A stretch of 64,000 nt of DNA from Theobroma cacao. Taxonomy: Eukaryota; Streptophyta; Magnoliopsida; Malvales; Malvaceae. The translations under genes and the position numbers were made by a program. The notes beneath the pieces are model-generated. The model did not search any database and was not told the origin of the DNA. It was given only the letters and a program-made list of their open reading frames with translations. This document shows, in pieces, positions 34,138 to 46,490 of the stretch (position 1 is its first letter; each line of letters starts with the position of its first letter). Location of the stretch: assembly GCF_000208745.1 (NCBI RefSeq), contig NC_030858.1, positions 19,778,086 through 19,842,085 of the forward strand, read 5' to 3'.

Positions 34138-34161
34138 TGTTGTTGATTTCTCATGCAACTA
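34138..34161 (-). repeat. 5' LTR fragment of the gag-only element (inner end)
   Basis: TGTTGTTGATTTCTCATGCAACTA matches 29927-29950. It is cut by gypsy element A at 34162, and the next bases of the same LTR reappear at 50399. Confidence 0.8.
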
Positions 34162-34652
34162 TGTAGTACCTCGTATTTTGATACGGTGGCTAATAAAGTT
34201 TACGGATGCCAATGGAGGTTAATTACCAAGTTAAAAAGGGTAATTCAAAAGTGAACTTGTGAAATCTCGATATCTATAGACACATAACTAGAAGTAGACG
34301 CGATAATGCGACCAAGGGTAATTTCGTAATTTCTCTTGGTAAGCTCCTACCAGTGGATTTTTTTGATGCTATTAAGGTCTAAATAGGCCTAAGGAATGAA
34401 TAAATGATGTTTATGATGGTAAATAAATGAAGAAGATAAAAATAATGATAATTTCCATGGTAGGGGCAAAATGGTCATTTTGCATCTCGGGTCTAAATTT
34501 TTATGTTTTCGTCAATCCGAGTGTTTCTAGACTATTATGGACCTTGCCCTAGTGTCAAAAGAGTAAAAGGTTGCACAAAGGATGAGAGGAAGACAAAGTC
34601 ACCATGTTAAGGGCATTTTGGTAATTTATGTGAGAAATGGATAAACTTTAGA

Positions 34653-34660
34653 TATAAATA
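34653..34660 (+). promoter_or_regulatory. LTR TATA box (element A, 5' LTR)
   Basis: TATAAATA in TTTAGATATAAATATCTAAAG, itself a near-palindrome. The same site is at 48277-48284 in the 3' LTR. It is followed by a leader with TTTCTCTCTCTAGC. Confidence 0.6.
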
Positions 34661-35527
34661 TCTAAAGCTCCAGCAATTTCCAGCAGCTTCCAGCCATTTC
34701 TTCTTCCTTTCCCCTCTCACGTTTCTTCATCTCCATGGGAACCTCCCTTAAAGCTTCCATAACTTTCTCTCTCTAGCTTTAATTTCATGCTTTTGAGCAC
34801 TTTTTCATAGAACCTTTTGTGCTCTTTCACTATCTCACCTTAAAATCCTTAAAAGTCTTACTTCCATCTTCCTCTCACTAGCTGGACATGTAGGGAGAGA
34901 GAGTGATTTCCCTTGTTAGCTTGAAGAATTTTGAAAGAGAATTCAATTACAAAGACTATCAAGGTTAGTATAAGTTAGGGTTAAATTTCTTTAGTTGTTG
35001 ATAATGGCTAACAATGGGGTTTGTGAGTGGTTTATCATTGAGGTTGTTTATTCACTCTTAGGGTGAGTAGAGTAGTGTGAATAACTAGCCATTTAATGGC
35101 AATTAGAAGCTAGTTAGGAATAACTAGTGGAACTTGATTAGGAAAGAGCTTTTGGATTATATTAATGCCAATTTGGGTTGGCTGTGATGTTGTGTGTGTA
35201 TAGGTTCCAACAAGGCCTCACATGTCCATTTGGAGTATTAGTTGAGGTTAGAGTCAAGCAAAAGAATCAACAAGACCGGTGAGTGAACTTGCATTTAAAA
35301 ATTTGCTTTGGGAGATGTAAATGTATTTGAATGAAACATTTAAATGATTTTATCGAACCTTTGTTTAAAAATGTGTGCCGGGGAAGAAGCCTTTGATAAA
35401 ATGCTTTGATGTTATGAAAATGTGAAATGTGTAAAAGGATGAATCCATGTGCTCCTATATTATGTTGGTATGTATGTATATGAATATACATTGTGCATTG
35501 ATGAATAATGTTGTGTGAGGATGTTGA

Positions 35528-35640
35528 AATGTGCGAGTAGAGAGTGCACACATGATGATGTTAGAGTGTGCGAGCAGGGAGAGCACACATGATGATGTTG
35601 AAGTGTGCGAGTAGAGAGTGCACACATGATGATGAATGCA
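35528..35640 (+). repeat. Hairpin array in element A 5' LTR
   Basis: Three units of about 36 bp of the form GTGTGC-GAGTAGAGAGT-GCACAC followed by ATGATGATGTT. In one unit the loop is GAGCAGGGAGA. The 3' LTR copy at 49153-49225 has two units, so the count varies between LTRs of one element. Confidence 0.85.
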
Positions 35641-36810
35641 TATGTATATATGTGTGTGTTATAGAAAGTTATGAAAATATTTGTGATTGTGTTGCAAGTT
35701 GGCATTGTTAATTGCTCTCAAATTGCTTTTCATTTCAACAAGAAAATGGCTTTTGATGTAACAAGACCCATTTCAATTAAAATGCTCTATTTCTCGCTGC
35801 AACGAGATTCATTTTCGCTGCAGCAAGAAACTCGCGGGTTTTGGGGGTCACACTGGCCTGGTTCTCGTTGCAGCGAGAATAAATCTCGCTGTAGCAAGAA
35901 ACTCTCAGGTTCTAGTGTAGTACTTTCACTTGAATGAAGGTTTTGACCATCTTCCCTTCAGAAATGGGAAAAGATGTAAACATAAAAGTTGTAGCCCTGC
36001 CTCCTAGCTTTCTAATGGTTTAAAAATCAGGTCAATTAGACTTCTTTAGTGGGAGATATGATAGAAAAACTAAAATATATACAAACTAAGAGTGTTTCTC
36101 CCTACCGCGAGAAACTTGTTGCCATGCTTGCTACCTTGCTTGATTTTGACCTATGTTTCACCCATTTAACTTCATGGATTGATCATGGGTTTTTGTAACA
36201 CTATGAGGTTATTGATCAAAGTTTGAAATGAGGGGTTTTTAGTAAGAAATTAAATCAATTGCATTATTTTTGAAACAAGTGCATCATGATTTCCAAATTC
36301 CTTCTATTGATTGCTTGTTCCCTTCTTATGTTCACTCACTAAGTTTTATACTCATGTTTTTAAACTTCATGTTTTCAGATTTAGAGGCAGTTGGGACCTA
36401 GGTTGAGTTGTCCAGATATGCTCGCCTTCTTGGTAGGTACTATGGCATCTCAGTAGCTGTACCTTCACCCATGGTCACTCCGTTGACGATCAAGGGTCTG
36501 TGACTTGTGAACATGCATATGTAATGAAATCCGCTAGTATCCATGTTATAAGTCAAATATGTATATTTGATTACTGATGCCACTAGGAGTTGGTAGACGG
36601 GTGACATTATTTTGACATAATGAAATTGTAAGTATTGGGTCACTATAAAATGTTATTGAAATATTTTAGTAGAGAATTACAATATGTGGTTTTAGAAATG
36701 ATGGTTGGGAATGATGATCGGGATTGCATAAAAAGGCTTGCTTGGGCTTAGTGGGCTATGACTATTTGGCCCATGCACCTGTCATGGCCCGGGATTTGGG
36801 CTGTGACAAA

Positions 36811-36824
36811 GGTAGTATTAGAGC
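36811..36824 (+). promoter_or_regulatory. Degenerate primer-binding site of element A
   Basis: GGTAGTATTAGAGC, two bases after the LTR end, resembles TGGTATCAGAGC (initiator-Met tRNA). Sequence recognisable as SIRE RNase H begins immediately beyond it. Confidence 0.55.
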
Positions 36825-36828
36825 ATCC

Positions 36829-38160
36829 AAAAATTGGCATGTTCCACTAGTGCTTTTTTTATCAATTTTGCTGCTAGCAAAGTCAGCATCGAAATATCCA
36901 GCTAAGCTAAGAGTTGAGTCTCTAGAATACCATATTCTTAGTTCTTGAGTGTCTATGAGGTATCTAAAAATTCTCTTAACAACTATTAGGTGTGATTCTT
37001 TAGGCTGTGACTGAAATCTAGTACACAAGCACACACTAAACTGAATATCTGGTTTACTTGCTGTTAAGTAAAGAAGAGAGCCAATCATACCTCTATAGAG
37101 CTTTTGATCTAAATCTTTTCCTTTTTCATCTATGTTAAGTTTGGTAGATGTACTAATTGGTGTGGAATTTGATTTCAGCTTCAGCATATCAAATTTCTTG
37201 AGCATATCATGAGTATATCTTTCTTGGTTGATGAAGATTCCTTCCTCACTTTGCTTAATTTGAAGACCAAGGAAGTACTTCAACTCTCCCATCATGCTCA
37301 TCTCAAGTTCACCCTGCATTTCCTTTGCAAAGTTCTTGCATAAAGCTTCATTAGTTGCACCAAATACAATATCATCCACATATATTTGCACAACCATTAA
37401 ATCATTTAGATATCTCTTAATGAACAATGTAGTATCGATGATACCTCTATCATACCCTTTTTCAACTAGAAATTTTGAGAGCCTTTCATACCAAGCTCTA
37501 GGAGCTTGTTTCAATCCATACAAGGCTTTATGAAGTTTGAAAACATGATCAGATTTTTCAAAGTCTTCAAAACCTGGTGGTTGTTCTACATATACTTCCT
37601 CTTGAATTAATCCATTTAAGAATGCACTTTTGACATTCATTTGGAACAATTTAAAATTCATGAAACATGCAAAAGCTAGCAACAACCTTATAGCTTCAAT
37701 CCTAGCAACCAGAGCAAAATTTTCATGATAATCTATTCTTTCTTCTTGGTTGTATCCTTTTGCTACCAACTTAGCTTTATTTTTAACTACATTTTCTTAC
37801 TTATCTACCTTATTTCTAAACACCCATTTTGTACCAACAATAGGGTGATTTGAAGGCCTAGGTACCAATGACCATATATGACTCATTGTGAATTGATCAA
37901 GTTATTCTTGCATGGCCATTATCCAACTTTCTTCTTTTTCAGCTTCTTCAAATTTTTTAGGTTCAATTTGAGATATAAACGCTGAAAACTCACAAGTTTC
38001 TCTAGTTGCTTTCCTAGTTTTAACTCCTTGAGAAATCTCACCAATTATTTGGTCTTGTGGGAGATCTCTCACAAATCTCCAACTCCTTGGTAGATCATCA
38101 TGCTGATTTTCTGCTCTTTACAGATCTTCTAGAGGTGGAGTTTCATTTTCTCTTCTAAGC
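36829..38160 (-). pseudogene. Copia reverse transcriptase and partial RNase H
   Basis: The frame from 37794 down holds LVAKGYNQEERIDYHENFA, NVKSAFLNGLIQEEVYVEQP, LYGLKQAPRAWYERL and catalytic YVDD (37371-37382), then LKYFLGLQI, YRGMIGSLLYLTASKPDI and the RNase H start AGYFDADFASSKIDKKSTSG. Upstream the frame has stops (about 37798, 37900 and 38118) within the region leading to RT. Truncation follows CQFLDA. The catalytic motif is intact, but the gene is dead. Confidence 0.92.
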
Positions 38161-39128
38161 TAGCTTTCTTCATTATTTTTGTTGTTTTCTAAGCTCATTT
38201 CCTCCATTTGTTTTTCTAGGACTTCTACATCATCATCATCATCATGAAATTCTTTTGGTAAAGCATTTGACTCATCAAAAACTACATGGACTGATTCTTC
38301 AATGGTTAGGGTCCTTTTGTTAAAAACTCTATAGGCCTTTGAGTTTAATGCATATCCTAAAAATATTGCTTTATCACTATTTGCATCAAACTTCCCTAGG
38401 GGTTGTTTTCCATTGTTCAATATAAAGCATTTGCAACCAAAACTCCTAAGGTGAGAAATATTTGGTTTTCTACCTTTATAAAGTTCATATGGAGTCTTTA
38501 AAATCAAGGGCCTTATTGAAACTCTATTAAGAATATAAGTTGCTGTATTTGCTGCCTCAGCCTAAAGATATTTAGGTAGGTTATTCTCACATAGCATGGT
38601 CTTAGCCATTTCTTTCAAGGTTCGATTTTTCCTCTCTACAACTCCATTTTGCTGGGGTGTTCTAGGTGCAAAAAAATTGTGATCTAACCCCTTTTCATTG
38701 TAAAATTTTTCAAACTCATCATTCTCAAATTCTCCTCCATGATCACTCCTTATACCAACTATGGCTAGTCCTTTTTCATTTTCTACTTTCTTACAATAAC
38801 TTAAGAATGCTTGTAGAGCATCATTCTTATAAGCAAGGAAGTATACCCAAGTATATCTAGAATAGTCATCAACTATTACAAAGCCATAAGATTTACCTCC
38901 TAAGCTAGTTGTGCTTATTGGACCAAATAAATCAATGTGCAACAATTCAAGAGGTCTAGATGTTGACACTATTTTCTTAGTCTTAAAGGATGTTCTAACT
39001 TGTTTTCCTAGTTGGCAAGCATCACATATCCTATTATTTTCAAATTTCAATTCCGACAGTCCAGCAACAAGATTTTTCTTTATTAATTTAGACATAGTAT
39101 GGATGCTCACATGTCTTAATCTCCTATG
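38161..39128 (-). pseudogene. Copia integrase
   Basis: Contains the zinc region (HTMSKLIKKN to ICDACQLGKQ) and the DDE core: LLHIDLFGPIST, SDHGGEFENDEFE and the glutamate in PQQNGVVERKNRTL. It continues to KTPYELYKGRKPNISHLRSF and GYALNSKAYRVFNKRT. A TAG near 38562 (probably from TGG) and a stop at 38160 break the frame. Confidence 0.92.
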
Positions 39129-39570
39129 CTATAACCAGTTATCATTCTTAGCATTTGCAACAAGACATACTTCACTATTCACATCAAGGTCTTCAAGAAA
39201 AATTACATACATGTTCTTTAACCTTTTTCCTATAAATGAGATTTTATTTGTACTCATATCAATCACTTCACACTTTGTTGAATCAAAACATACTTTAAAT
39301 CCTTTATCGCATAATTGACTAATACTTAGTAGATTATGCTTTAAGCCTTTAACTAGCAACACATGACTAATTTGAGCTTGGGAACTCTTACCAACTGTAC
39401 CTATACCATGGATTTTGCCTTTTGAATCATCTCCAAAGGATACGGTTCCTCCCTTTCTCTTATCCAATTGAGCAAACAACATTTCATGTCTTGTCATGTG
39501 CCATGAACAGCCACTATCCAAGTACCAAGGCTGTTTCTTCTTGAGTTGAGCTCTTGAACATGTCTCTTTT
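39129..39570 (-). pseudogene. Copia aspartic protease and pre-integrase
   Basis: The active site DSGCSWHMT is followed by VSFGDDSKGKIHGIG and VLLVKGLKHNLLSISQLCDKG, the standard copia protease to pre-integrase transition. A stop (about 39127) comes just before the HRRLRHV segment, and a frameshift near 39570 separates it from gag. Confidence 0.88.
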
Positions 39571-40435
39571 AAGTCCAGCTCAACCTACAAAACAAAATTT
39601 CAGTTTTTTTTATAGGTACCCATACTTTGATGGGTCCTTGGGTGTTAGTTGCAGCAAAGGATCCCTTAGGAACCCAAATTTTCTTAACTTTCTGTAGTTT
39701 TCTTTTCTTAAAATAGTCATATGACAAATGACCATGGTTACCCCAATTATAACATTTAGGTAATGCTTTAGCTGAATATTTATTGTGGTATGCTCCTGTT
39801 TTTGAAGATTCATTTTTTAAACATTTAAGAGTTGTGTTTTCATCAAGAGTTATTTGCAAGGCTTCAGACTTGTTTTCCAGCTCTTGTTTTAATAACTCAA
39901 AGTCTGTTTTTGAGTGTTCTAACTCAACTTGCAAAATATTTCTTTACTCAAAAACATAGGTGAACTCTTGTGTGATTTGTTCCAAATCATTTTCAAGTAA
40001 TGCAGCCTTTTTCTTCAATGATTTGTATTTTGAAAAAAGTTTTTCAAATTCATCATAAAGGCATTCATGTTCATCTTGTAAATCATCATAAGAATTAATG
40101 CAGAGGGATGAGGATACCTCTGATTCATCCTCTTGTGCCATTAAACAGATGTTTGCTCTTTCCTCATATTTTTCATCATCAGTTTCAGAGCTTGAAGTGT
40201 CACTGTCCGACCATGCAACAACCACCATTGCTTTCTTAGATTTCTTAATTTTCTTTGGGGTTTCATTTTTCAGCAGTGGACACTCGGACTTGAAGTGACC
40301 AGGTTTCTTGCATTCGTTGCAGATCATTTCCTCCTTTTTGTTGGAGTCATTTTTGTTTCTTATTTTCCATGAAGCACCTTGGTCTTTCCTGAAACCTCTT
40401 CTAGTTAGCCTTCGATTTCTTCTACTCATTAGTTT
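39571..40435 (-). pseudogene. SIRE Gag, zinc knuckle and coiled-coil part
   Basis: A CCHC knuckle ICNECKKPGHFKSECP lies at about 40270-40320. It is followed by a serine/acidic tract (WSDSDTSSSETDDEKYEE), a long coiled coil (LLENDLEQI; LEHSKTDFELLKQELENKSE) and a second degenerate knuckle (CYNWGNHGHLSYDY). The extended gag after the first knuckle is characteristic of Sireviruses. Stops lie at about 39944 and 39569. Confidence 0.85.
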
Positions 40436-41242
40436 TCAGAATTTTCTTGCAACTAGAGCTAATTCTTTTTCATCATCACAAGAAAGCTCTTTCAGCGCTT
40501 CTCTAAGGATGTTGGCTTTAAGTGCAATACTCTTTTTCTTTTCCTTTGCTTCCCTTCGGTCTTCTTCTTCTTTAAGCTCCAGTTCATGAGTGAGAAGAGA
40601 ACCATAAATCTCATCGAGAGTGATGATGTTCAAATCTTTAGCCTCTCTAATGGTAGTCACTTTTGGTTTCCAGGATTTTGGTAGGCATCTAAACAGTCTC
40701 TTAACTAATTCATGTTCAAGGATAGGCTTGCCTAGCTGACTTAATTTATTTGTAATGTTTGTAAACCTATCAAACATGCTGGTGATGTCTTCACCAGGCT
40801 CCATTTTGAACATTTCATAACTATGTGTTAAGAGAGCAATTTTGGACTCCTTTACTTGAGAAGTCCCTTCATGGATTATTCTAAGTTTTTCCCACACTTG
40901 TTTAGCTGTTGTAAAGCTTGAGACTTTGTTAAATTCAATGGGGGTCAAGGCACAATGTAATGTGTTGATGGCCTTAAAGTTTATTTAAACTTTCTTAGTT
41001 TCAGCCTCAGTCCATTCAGACCTTGGCTTGGGCATCAACTCATTTGTCACTACATTCACGGTTGAAGGCATAAAGGGTCCATCAGTTATGACGTCCCACA
41101 TTTCATAGTCTATAACCATAATATAGATTGACATTCTTGTGCTCCAATAAAGATAATTAGAGTCATCAAATAGAGGTGGTCTGTTTGTTGATTGTCCCTC
41201 AGCAACTATGGGTTTTTTGTTGAGCCATTTGGATTCTCCCAA
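40436..41242 (-). pseudogene. SIRE Gag, UBN2-type N-terminal part
   Basis: Contains RPPLFDDSNYLYWSTRMSIY, YEMWDVITDGPF, then FNKVSSFTTAKQVWEKLRII and MFDRFTNITNKLSQLGKP. This is the usual copia Gag (DUF4219/UBN2) layout. The expected start is TTG at 41242-41240, probably a former ATG, with a stop just upstream. A TAA near 40982 and a stop at 40436 interrupt it. Confidence 0.88.
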
Positions 41243-41272
41243 AAGATGTTAAGCCTTAAAAATAGGGAACTA

Positions 41273-41284
41273 GCTTTGATACCA
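41273..41284 (-). promoter_or_regulatory. Primer-binding site of the SIRE copia
   Basis: The minus strand reads TGGTATCAAAGC, complementary to initiator-Met tRNA with one change. It lies five bases from the LTR end at 41290. Confidence 0.8.
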
Positions 41285-41289
41285 ATTAT

Positions 41290-42365
41290 TGGTCCCGTTA
41301 ATATGTGCTAGAGGGGGGGGGGGTGAATAGCACAATTTAGCTTTTGACAAGGTGTGGAACTAATTTCCAGAACTCAAGAAAATAAAAACAAAGTATAAGA
41401 TGCACAACAATTTAGAGTGGTTCGGTCCAAGACCTACATACACTACCTTGATTATCCAACCAAGGATTTTCCTAACAATTCACTAAGAATCCGTTGAAAT
41501 TCACAAGCTTTCACCAAGCCTTTATAATGGCTTTTCGTAGGCTCAGCCAAAACCTTTACATTAGTTTTTCACGGGCTCAACTAAAACCCAAAGTGGTTTT
41601 CTAAGGCTCAACCACAACCTATAACATTCAAGCTTTCCCAAGCTTGAACAACCCTTTAGAGTGACTCCCTCACTCTTAGTATACAAGAAGAGAGATTAAA
41701 GAAAGTACTTATGATCACAAGTTGATCTGAATGGTACAAAATTGAGTGCTAAATACAATGGCAAAGAGTAGGCATTTAAGTGCAGACAAGTGCGGTGAAG
41801 CTTTTCTGGTTTTTCAACTTTCTACAGCTCAAATCTCATTCAAGGCTTCTAAAAACTTGTTTCTCATTGTTGGAAGACCTTTTTATACTTGGAGATGCAA
41901 CTTTGATGGCAGTTTGACAATTTATGGCCGTTGGAAACAATTGAGGATGAGTTCTAGTCGTTAATCTGTCTTGTAGTGCTCTGGTTCAAATTGCAGACAG
42001 AAAGCTCTTAGTCGACTAACTTGGTTGACTAAGTTGATTCTGTTTCTGATTTGGAGATTCTGGCAGAGGGCACTTAGTTTACTGACTTGGTTGACTAAGT
42101 TGGTTCTGTTTCTCAAACTCTTCAGCCCGCCATTTCTCCAATTTAAAATTTGGTCAACCAATGTTCTTCCTTGTTTCACCAACAAGCTTCCTCCTTGTTA
42201 TTCAGTTACATCTTGTTGATTTTATCCCTCTTTTTCTTTCAAAAATACTCTTTGAAGAGTTAAGAAATTAATTTCATATATTAATTTCCTGCACACTCAA
42301 GTAAAGGTATTAGACACAAATAAATGGGAATGTTTTATTATCATCAAAAACTAATGGAGCAAACA
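41290..42365 (-). repeat. 5' LTR of the SIRE copia (1076 bp)
   Basis: On the minus strand it starts TGTTTGCTCC and ends CGGGACCA. It contains TATAAAAA at 41880-41887, a G run near 41312, and palindromic blocks at 42007-42100 (TTAGTCGACTAA perfect at 42008-42019; ACTTAGT..ACTAAGT). The partner LTR is absent. Confidence 0.82.
41880..41887 (-). promoter_or_regulatory. TATA box of the SIRE LTR
   Basis: TATAAAAA on the minus strand (context GTATAAAAAGGTC), well placed for transcription toward gag. Confidence 0.55.
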
Positions 42366-44904
42366 AAAGTGTTATCGGGTATACAATGAACGATTAAAGT
42401 TATGAGTGGCTTTGTAGATAACCCTTTGATTGGTTAAGTTCTCAACGGAACCCTATTAAAGGAAGTGTTTAAGTGTTTTGGAAGTGTATGGAAAAACATA
42501 AGAGAATATATTAGCTTGACTTACTATAAGAGGTCAAATTTGGATGGCCATGAGTGGCTTGTGAACAATCAAGCAGTATAAAGTATGTGCTCATAAAGGG
42601 AGTTACGATTGGTAGATAAAGGTGGAACTTTAGAATTTTATTGTCATAGTTATTAGATTACATTTTGGATTATATGATATAGCGTAGAACATCAATGATG
42701 AGATTGTGTTCAATGCTTTAGGCCTTGAACTGTAAGTTATGGACATGCACCCACCTTATGAATACCTTGATGAGATAAATTTGAAAGATTTTTCACAATG
42801 AGAAAACATTAAAGCTCAAAGAGCAAATGGCTATATAGTCAAGTTGGGCTCGTGACTGCTACGTCACATAAGTATGAAGATATGATACAAGCAGAAGTAT
42901 ACTTGGAAATGTTGGTTTGAGGCAACGATTACCTTGCCAATATTTAAATCTGATGAAGTTGTGGTCTCGATATGCTCGTAGATGCAAGGCATAAATGGTG
43001 AAATGTGTTTCCCCTACAAGTTTCAATTTATTTTGAGTAATTATTAAGGTAAAGTGCTTGGTAAGGGTAGGCAAAGGTTGAATTGTGTTTCAAATGTTTA
43101 GAGAACGAGGGTGACATAGGTTGATTGAATGATACTACTATTGGTGAGGGAATAGAAATACGTTACGGGAATTATAGAGATCTACTTAAAAAAGAGATGA
43201 TGATTTGAGAATTCAAGTACTCGTATACGAGTAAAGATTTGGTAATGAGACATGACCTAAAGTTGGAATACTACAATATGAATTTTGACTAAGAAAATTG
43301 ACTTATAAAACACGTGGTGTTTGGATATGGTGCCAATTAATGGTTGACTCTTGTATGAGAATGGAATATTGAAATCAGCTTTGTTTATTCACCACAAATG
43401 ATAAACATGATCTAACCAACCAAGCAAAGAAATGATTCTAAACTTGATTGTTGGTTATTTTGGTTTTACAGATGGCTTATTCAGCTTGATATGCCTAAGG
43501 CTATTTGAAGTTAAAATTTTTGAAAATATATATGTATGGATATATATGCTGCATATTGGTATAAAAGCTCATGCGGAGTTAGTTATAATTTGATTCAATG
43601 ATGATATTCTATCAATGGTTATAGTGCTAGACAATGATTAAGATAATTTATCGCTGATTTGGGCAGTGAACAAATGGATTATAATGCTGTTAGCTTAAAA
43701 ATAAGTGTTTATATGTTTGGTATGAGTTCATCAAATTCTATTATATCGTGATAAAACTTGGTGTTTTGATATAGCTTGAGAGGCTTGACATATGAACTAG
43801 CTTAACTGTGAGCTAGAAATTGTTAGGTTATTATGAAGTACTCAAATAGAGAACTATGACATGAATTTAATATCTTAAGGGGCAATGGAAAATGGTGTAT
43901 CAGTTTTGGTGTAGCTTCAATATATAAAGATGTGGAGAAAGGTTTATAGCTTATGCATAAAGGTGTGCATTTGAGTTCGTATAATTAAAAGTGTAAAATC
44001 TGCCTTGATTGGTATAAAGCTCATGATTCAAAATGAATGATTATGGATTTAATTTTCTAAGGTAAAAAGGACTAAAAGAAGTTAATATCAAAAACGTCTT
44101 AATAGATGATTCTTAAATTTTAAAGTGCACTTAAGGAGAGATAAAAGTTTAATTTGATCTTTAGATTGATAAACTAATGAGGCCATGAGATCTGATGTTT
44201 GGAGTAAATTTGAGAAATATCAAGTTAGATATGTTGTAGGTGATTGATGACGAGCAAATTAGCTATGACATTGGAAATATAGAAATGATTAGTAATCAAA
44301 ATGAAACTTTGAAACGAACTTTAAAGGGAAAATTTTGAGCAACTTTAATCTTGAGAGGTTGAGTTATTGATTAAAGAGAATGGTTAAGACTATAAGGGGG
44401 TATGTAGAATGTCAAGATTTATTGAAATGCCTTGTGGTATAAGTTGAGATTTATCTAGTGAGCACTCGATCATGAAGGTATTGGAGTTTGTTTTTGGGAA
44501 TATGATGACTAATGGTTACTAGATTTGAATCATCTTTGATATTAAAAAAAAATAGATGAAATGAATAAAGAGCATTTGATCCTTATGTATTATGAAATGC
44601 TTAAATGGAATTTATATGAGAGAATGAAAAATGAAATAGAGATTGGTTTACAAATTAGACCCATAGTCAATGGTGGAATAGATGCTTGAATATTGGAAGG
44701 TTTGATAAAGGAGCAAGGTAGAGGAGTTGCGGATGGTTAAGTAAACATGCATAATTGCTGATTTAAGGATGATTTGATTGAGGTGTGACCAGAATTAATA
44801 GGTTATTTGAATTCTCTTCATAAAATGAAGGATGATATTGTTTTGATCTAACAAGAGTAGTGCACATAACTATATACTATGACATTGTCGAGTTTTCCAT
44901 AAGA
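42366..44904. other. Degenerate interior of element A
   Basis: AT-rich sequence with no recognisable domain in any frame. It is assigned to element A because it lies between the SIRE insertion and the solo LTR and is continuous, across that LTR, with 47649-47785, which ends in A's polypurine tract. Confidence 0.5.
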
Positions 44905-46104
44905 TTGGATGTGAGACACCAATCTCTATAGGCTTGTAGCTAAGCATAGATGCAATAATACGAGCCAGGGGTAGTTTTTTCATTTTCTCTAATAAGCTCC
45001 CAGAAGAAAGTTTTATGATATTTTAAGGCTTAAATGGGTATAAGACTACATAAATGATGTGTGCTGATGAAAACACGAAGAAAACTAGAAGTTTCAACAA
45101 TTTTCATAACAGGGGTAAAATGGTCATTTTTCACCTCGGGTTAAAATTTTATGTTTTTATGAACCCGAGTATGTTTAGACCATTTGGGATCTTGTCCTAG
45201 TGTTAAAAGAGCAAAAAGATTGCATAAAGATTGGAGGGGAGTAAGTTAACTAGTGGAAGGGCAATTTGGTAATTTTATGGGAATGGATAAGTTTGCCTAT
45301 AAATATCTTGAAATTTCCAGCAGCTGGTCTTCTTCTTCCTTTCTCCTCTCTCACGTTTCTTCAATTCCTCCATGGGAGTTTTCTTCAAGCTTCCATAACT
45401 TTCTCTCTCTAGCTCTAATTTTCATGCTTTTGGTGTAAACCCTTATGCTCTTTCATCCTCTCACTTTAAAACCCTTCAAAAATATGGTTTTCATACTTTC
45501 TCTCACAGTTGGACATTTTAGAGAGAGAAAGAGAAAATTACACCATTGATTTGGAAGCAATTGGAAGAGAATTTGACTACAAAGGAGCCCTAGGGTAAGT
45601 AATGAACTAAGCTCGATTTTTAGCTGTAGAAAATGGCTAGTAATTGGGATTTATGAGCTATTTTATTGTTGACTATGTTCATTACTTTTTAGTGATTAAG
45701 ATAGTGAACATAGATAGCCATTTAATGTGACAATTGAAAACTAGCTAAGAGATAGCTTTTAGAGTTCATAGTGTGTAAATTGATCTATTGTTTATGTTAA
45801 TGTGATCCTAGGTTTTAAGGAAGTCCCATCATCCCATTTGGACAATTAGGGGAATTAGAGTCATCTAAAGGCTCTACAATCATTTGGTGAGTGGACTGCC
45901 TTCAAAACTTATTTTGGGAATATAATGTATTTGACAAATGTTTGAATGATTTTATACGATTTTTCATGAAAATGAATGCCTTGGGAACAAGCTCTTGAGA
46001 AATGATTTATGTTATGATATGTGGTTATTAAGGATCTCTATGTGGCTGCATTATGTTGATATACATATATGCTTGAATATAATGTTGTGTAATTATATTG
46101 ACTC

Positions 46105-46225
46105 GGCTATATGAGAGTAGGGAGTGCGCATAAGCCGAGGATGACCAGGTTATGTGCGAGTAGGGAGTGCGCATAACCCGGTGATGACCCAGCCATGTGC
46201 GAGTAGGGAGTGCGCATGAGCTGGT
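46105..46225 (+). repeat. Hairpin array in LTR B2
   Basis: Three units of TATGTGC-GAGTAGGGAGT-GCGCATA type about 44 bp apart, each followed by a GGTGATGA-like spacer. The arms differ from family A (GCGCAT in place of GCACAC) yet still pair, using one G-T wobble. Confidence 0.8.
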
Positions 46226-46490
46226 GATGATGATGATGAGCTGGTGATGATGATAATGGGTTGGTGAGATGATGATGATGGGTATATACATATATATATA
46301 TATATACATATGTAAATATGTGTGATATAGCAAATGGATGGACAATGATTTATGGATGTGATGTACATGAAAGTTGAGACATTGTACTTTGAGAATTTTC
46401 ATGAATGTTAGGTTGATTTTATTAGTTTAGCAGGATGGCTTTTTGTTGAGTGAGGAAAAATGTTTCTCTTGTTGCTTTGTTTTCACTGCA

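Larger units (their letters stand above)
34162..36808 (+). repeat. 5' LTR of element A (2647 bp)
   Basis: Starts TGTAGTACCTCGTATTTTG, ends TTTGGGCTGTGACA. It has a TATA box at 34653-34660, a three-unit hairpin array at 35528-35640, palindromes related to TCTCGCTGCAGCGAGA at about 35785-35910 and 36094-36115, and the GGCTTGCTTGGGCTTAGTGGGC tail. It is very similar to 47786-50398. Confidence 0.9.
36829..42365 (-). mobile_element. Truncated SIRE-type copia element
   Basis: Minus strand: LTR 41290-42365, primer site 41273-41284, then gag, protease, integrase, RT and part of RNase H in the copia order. It stops abruptly in RNase H at about 36829, next to the primer site of element A. The end of RNase H and the other LTR are missing. 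The long coiled-coil gag and the CTAGAGGGGGGGTGAATAGCAC LTR motif support SIRE/Maximus assignment. Confidence 0.88.
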
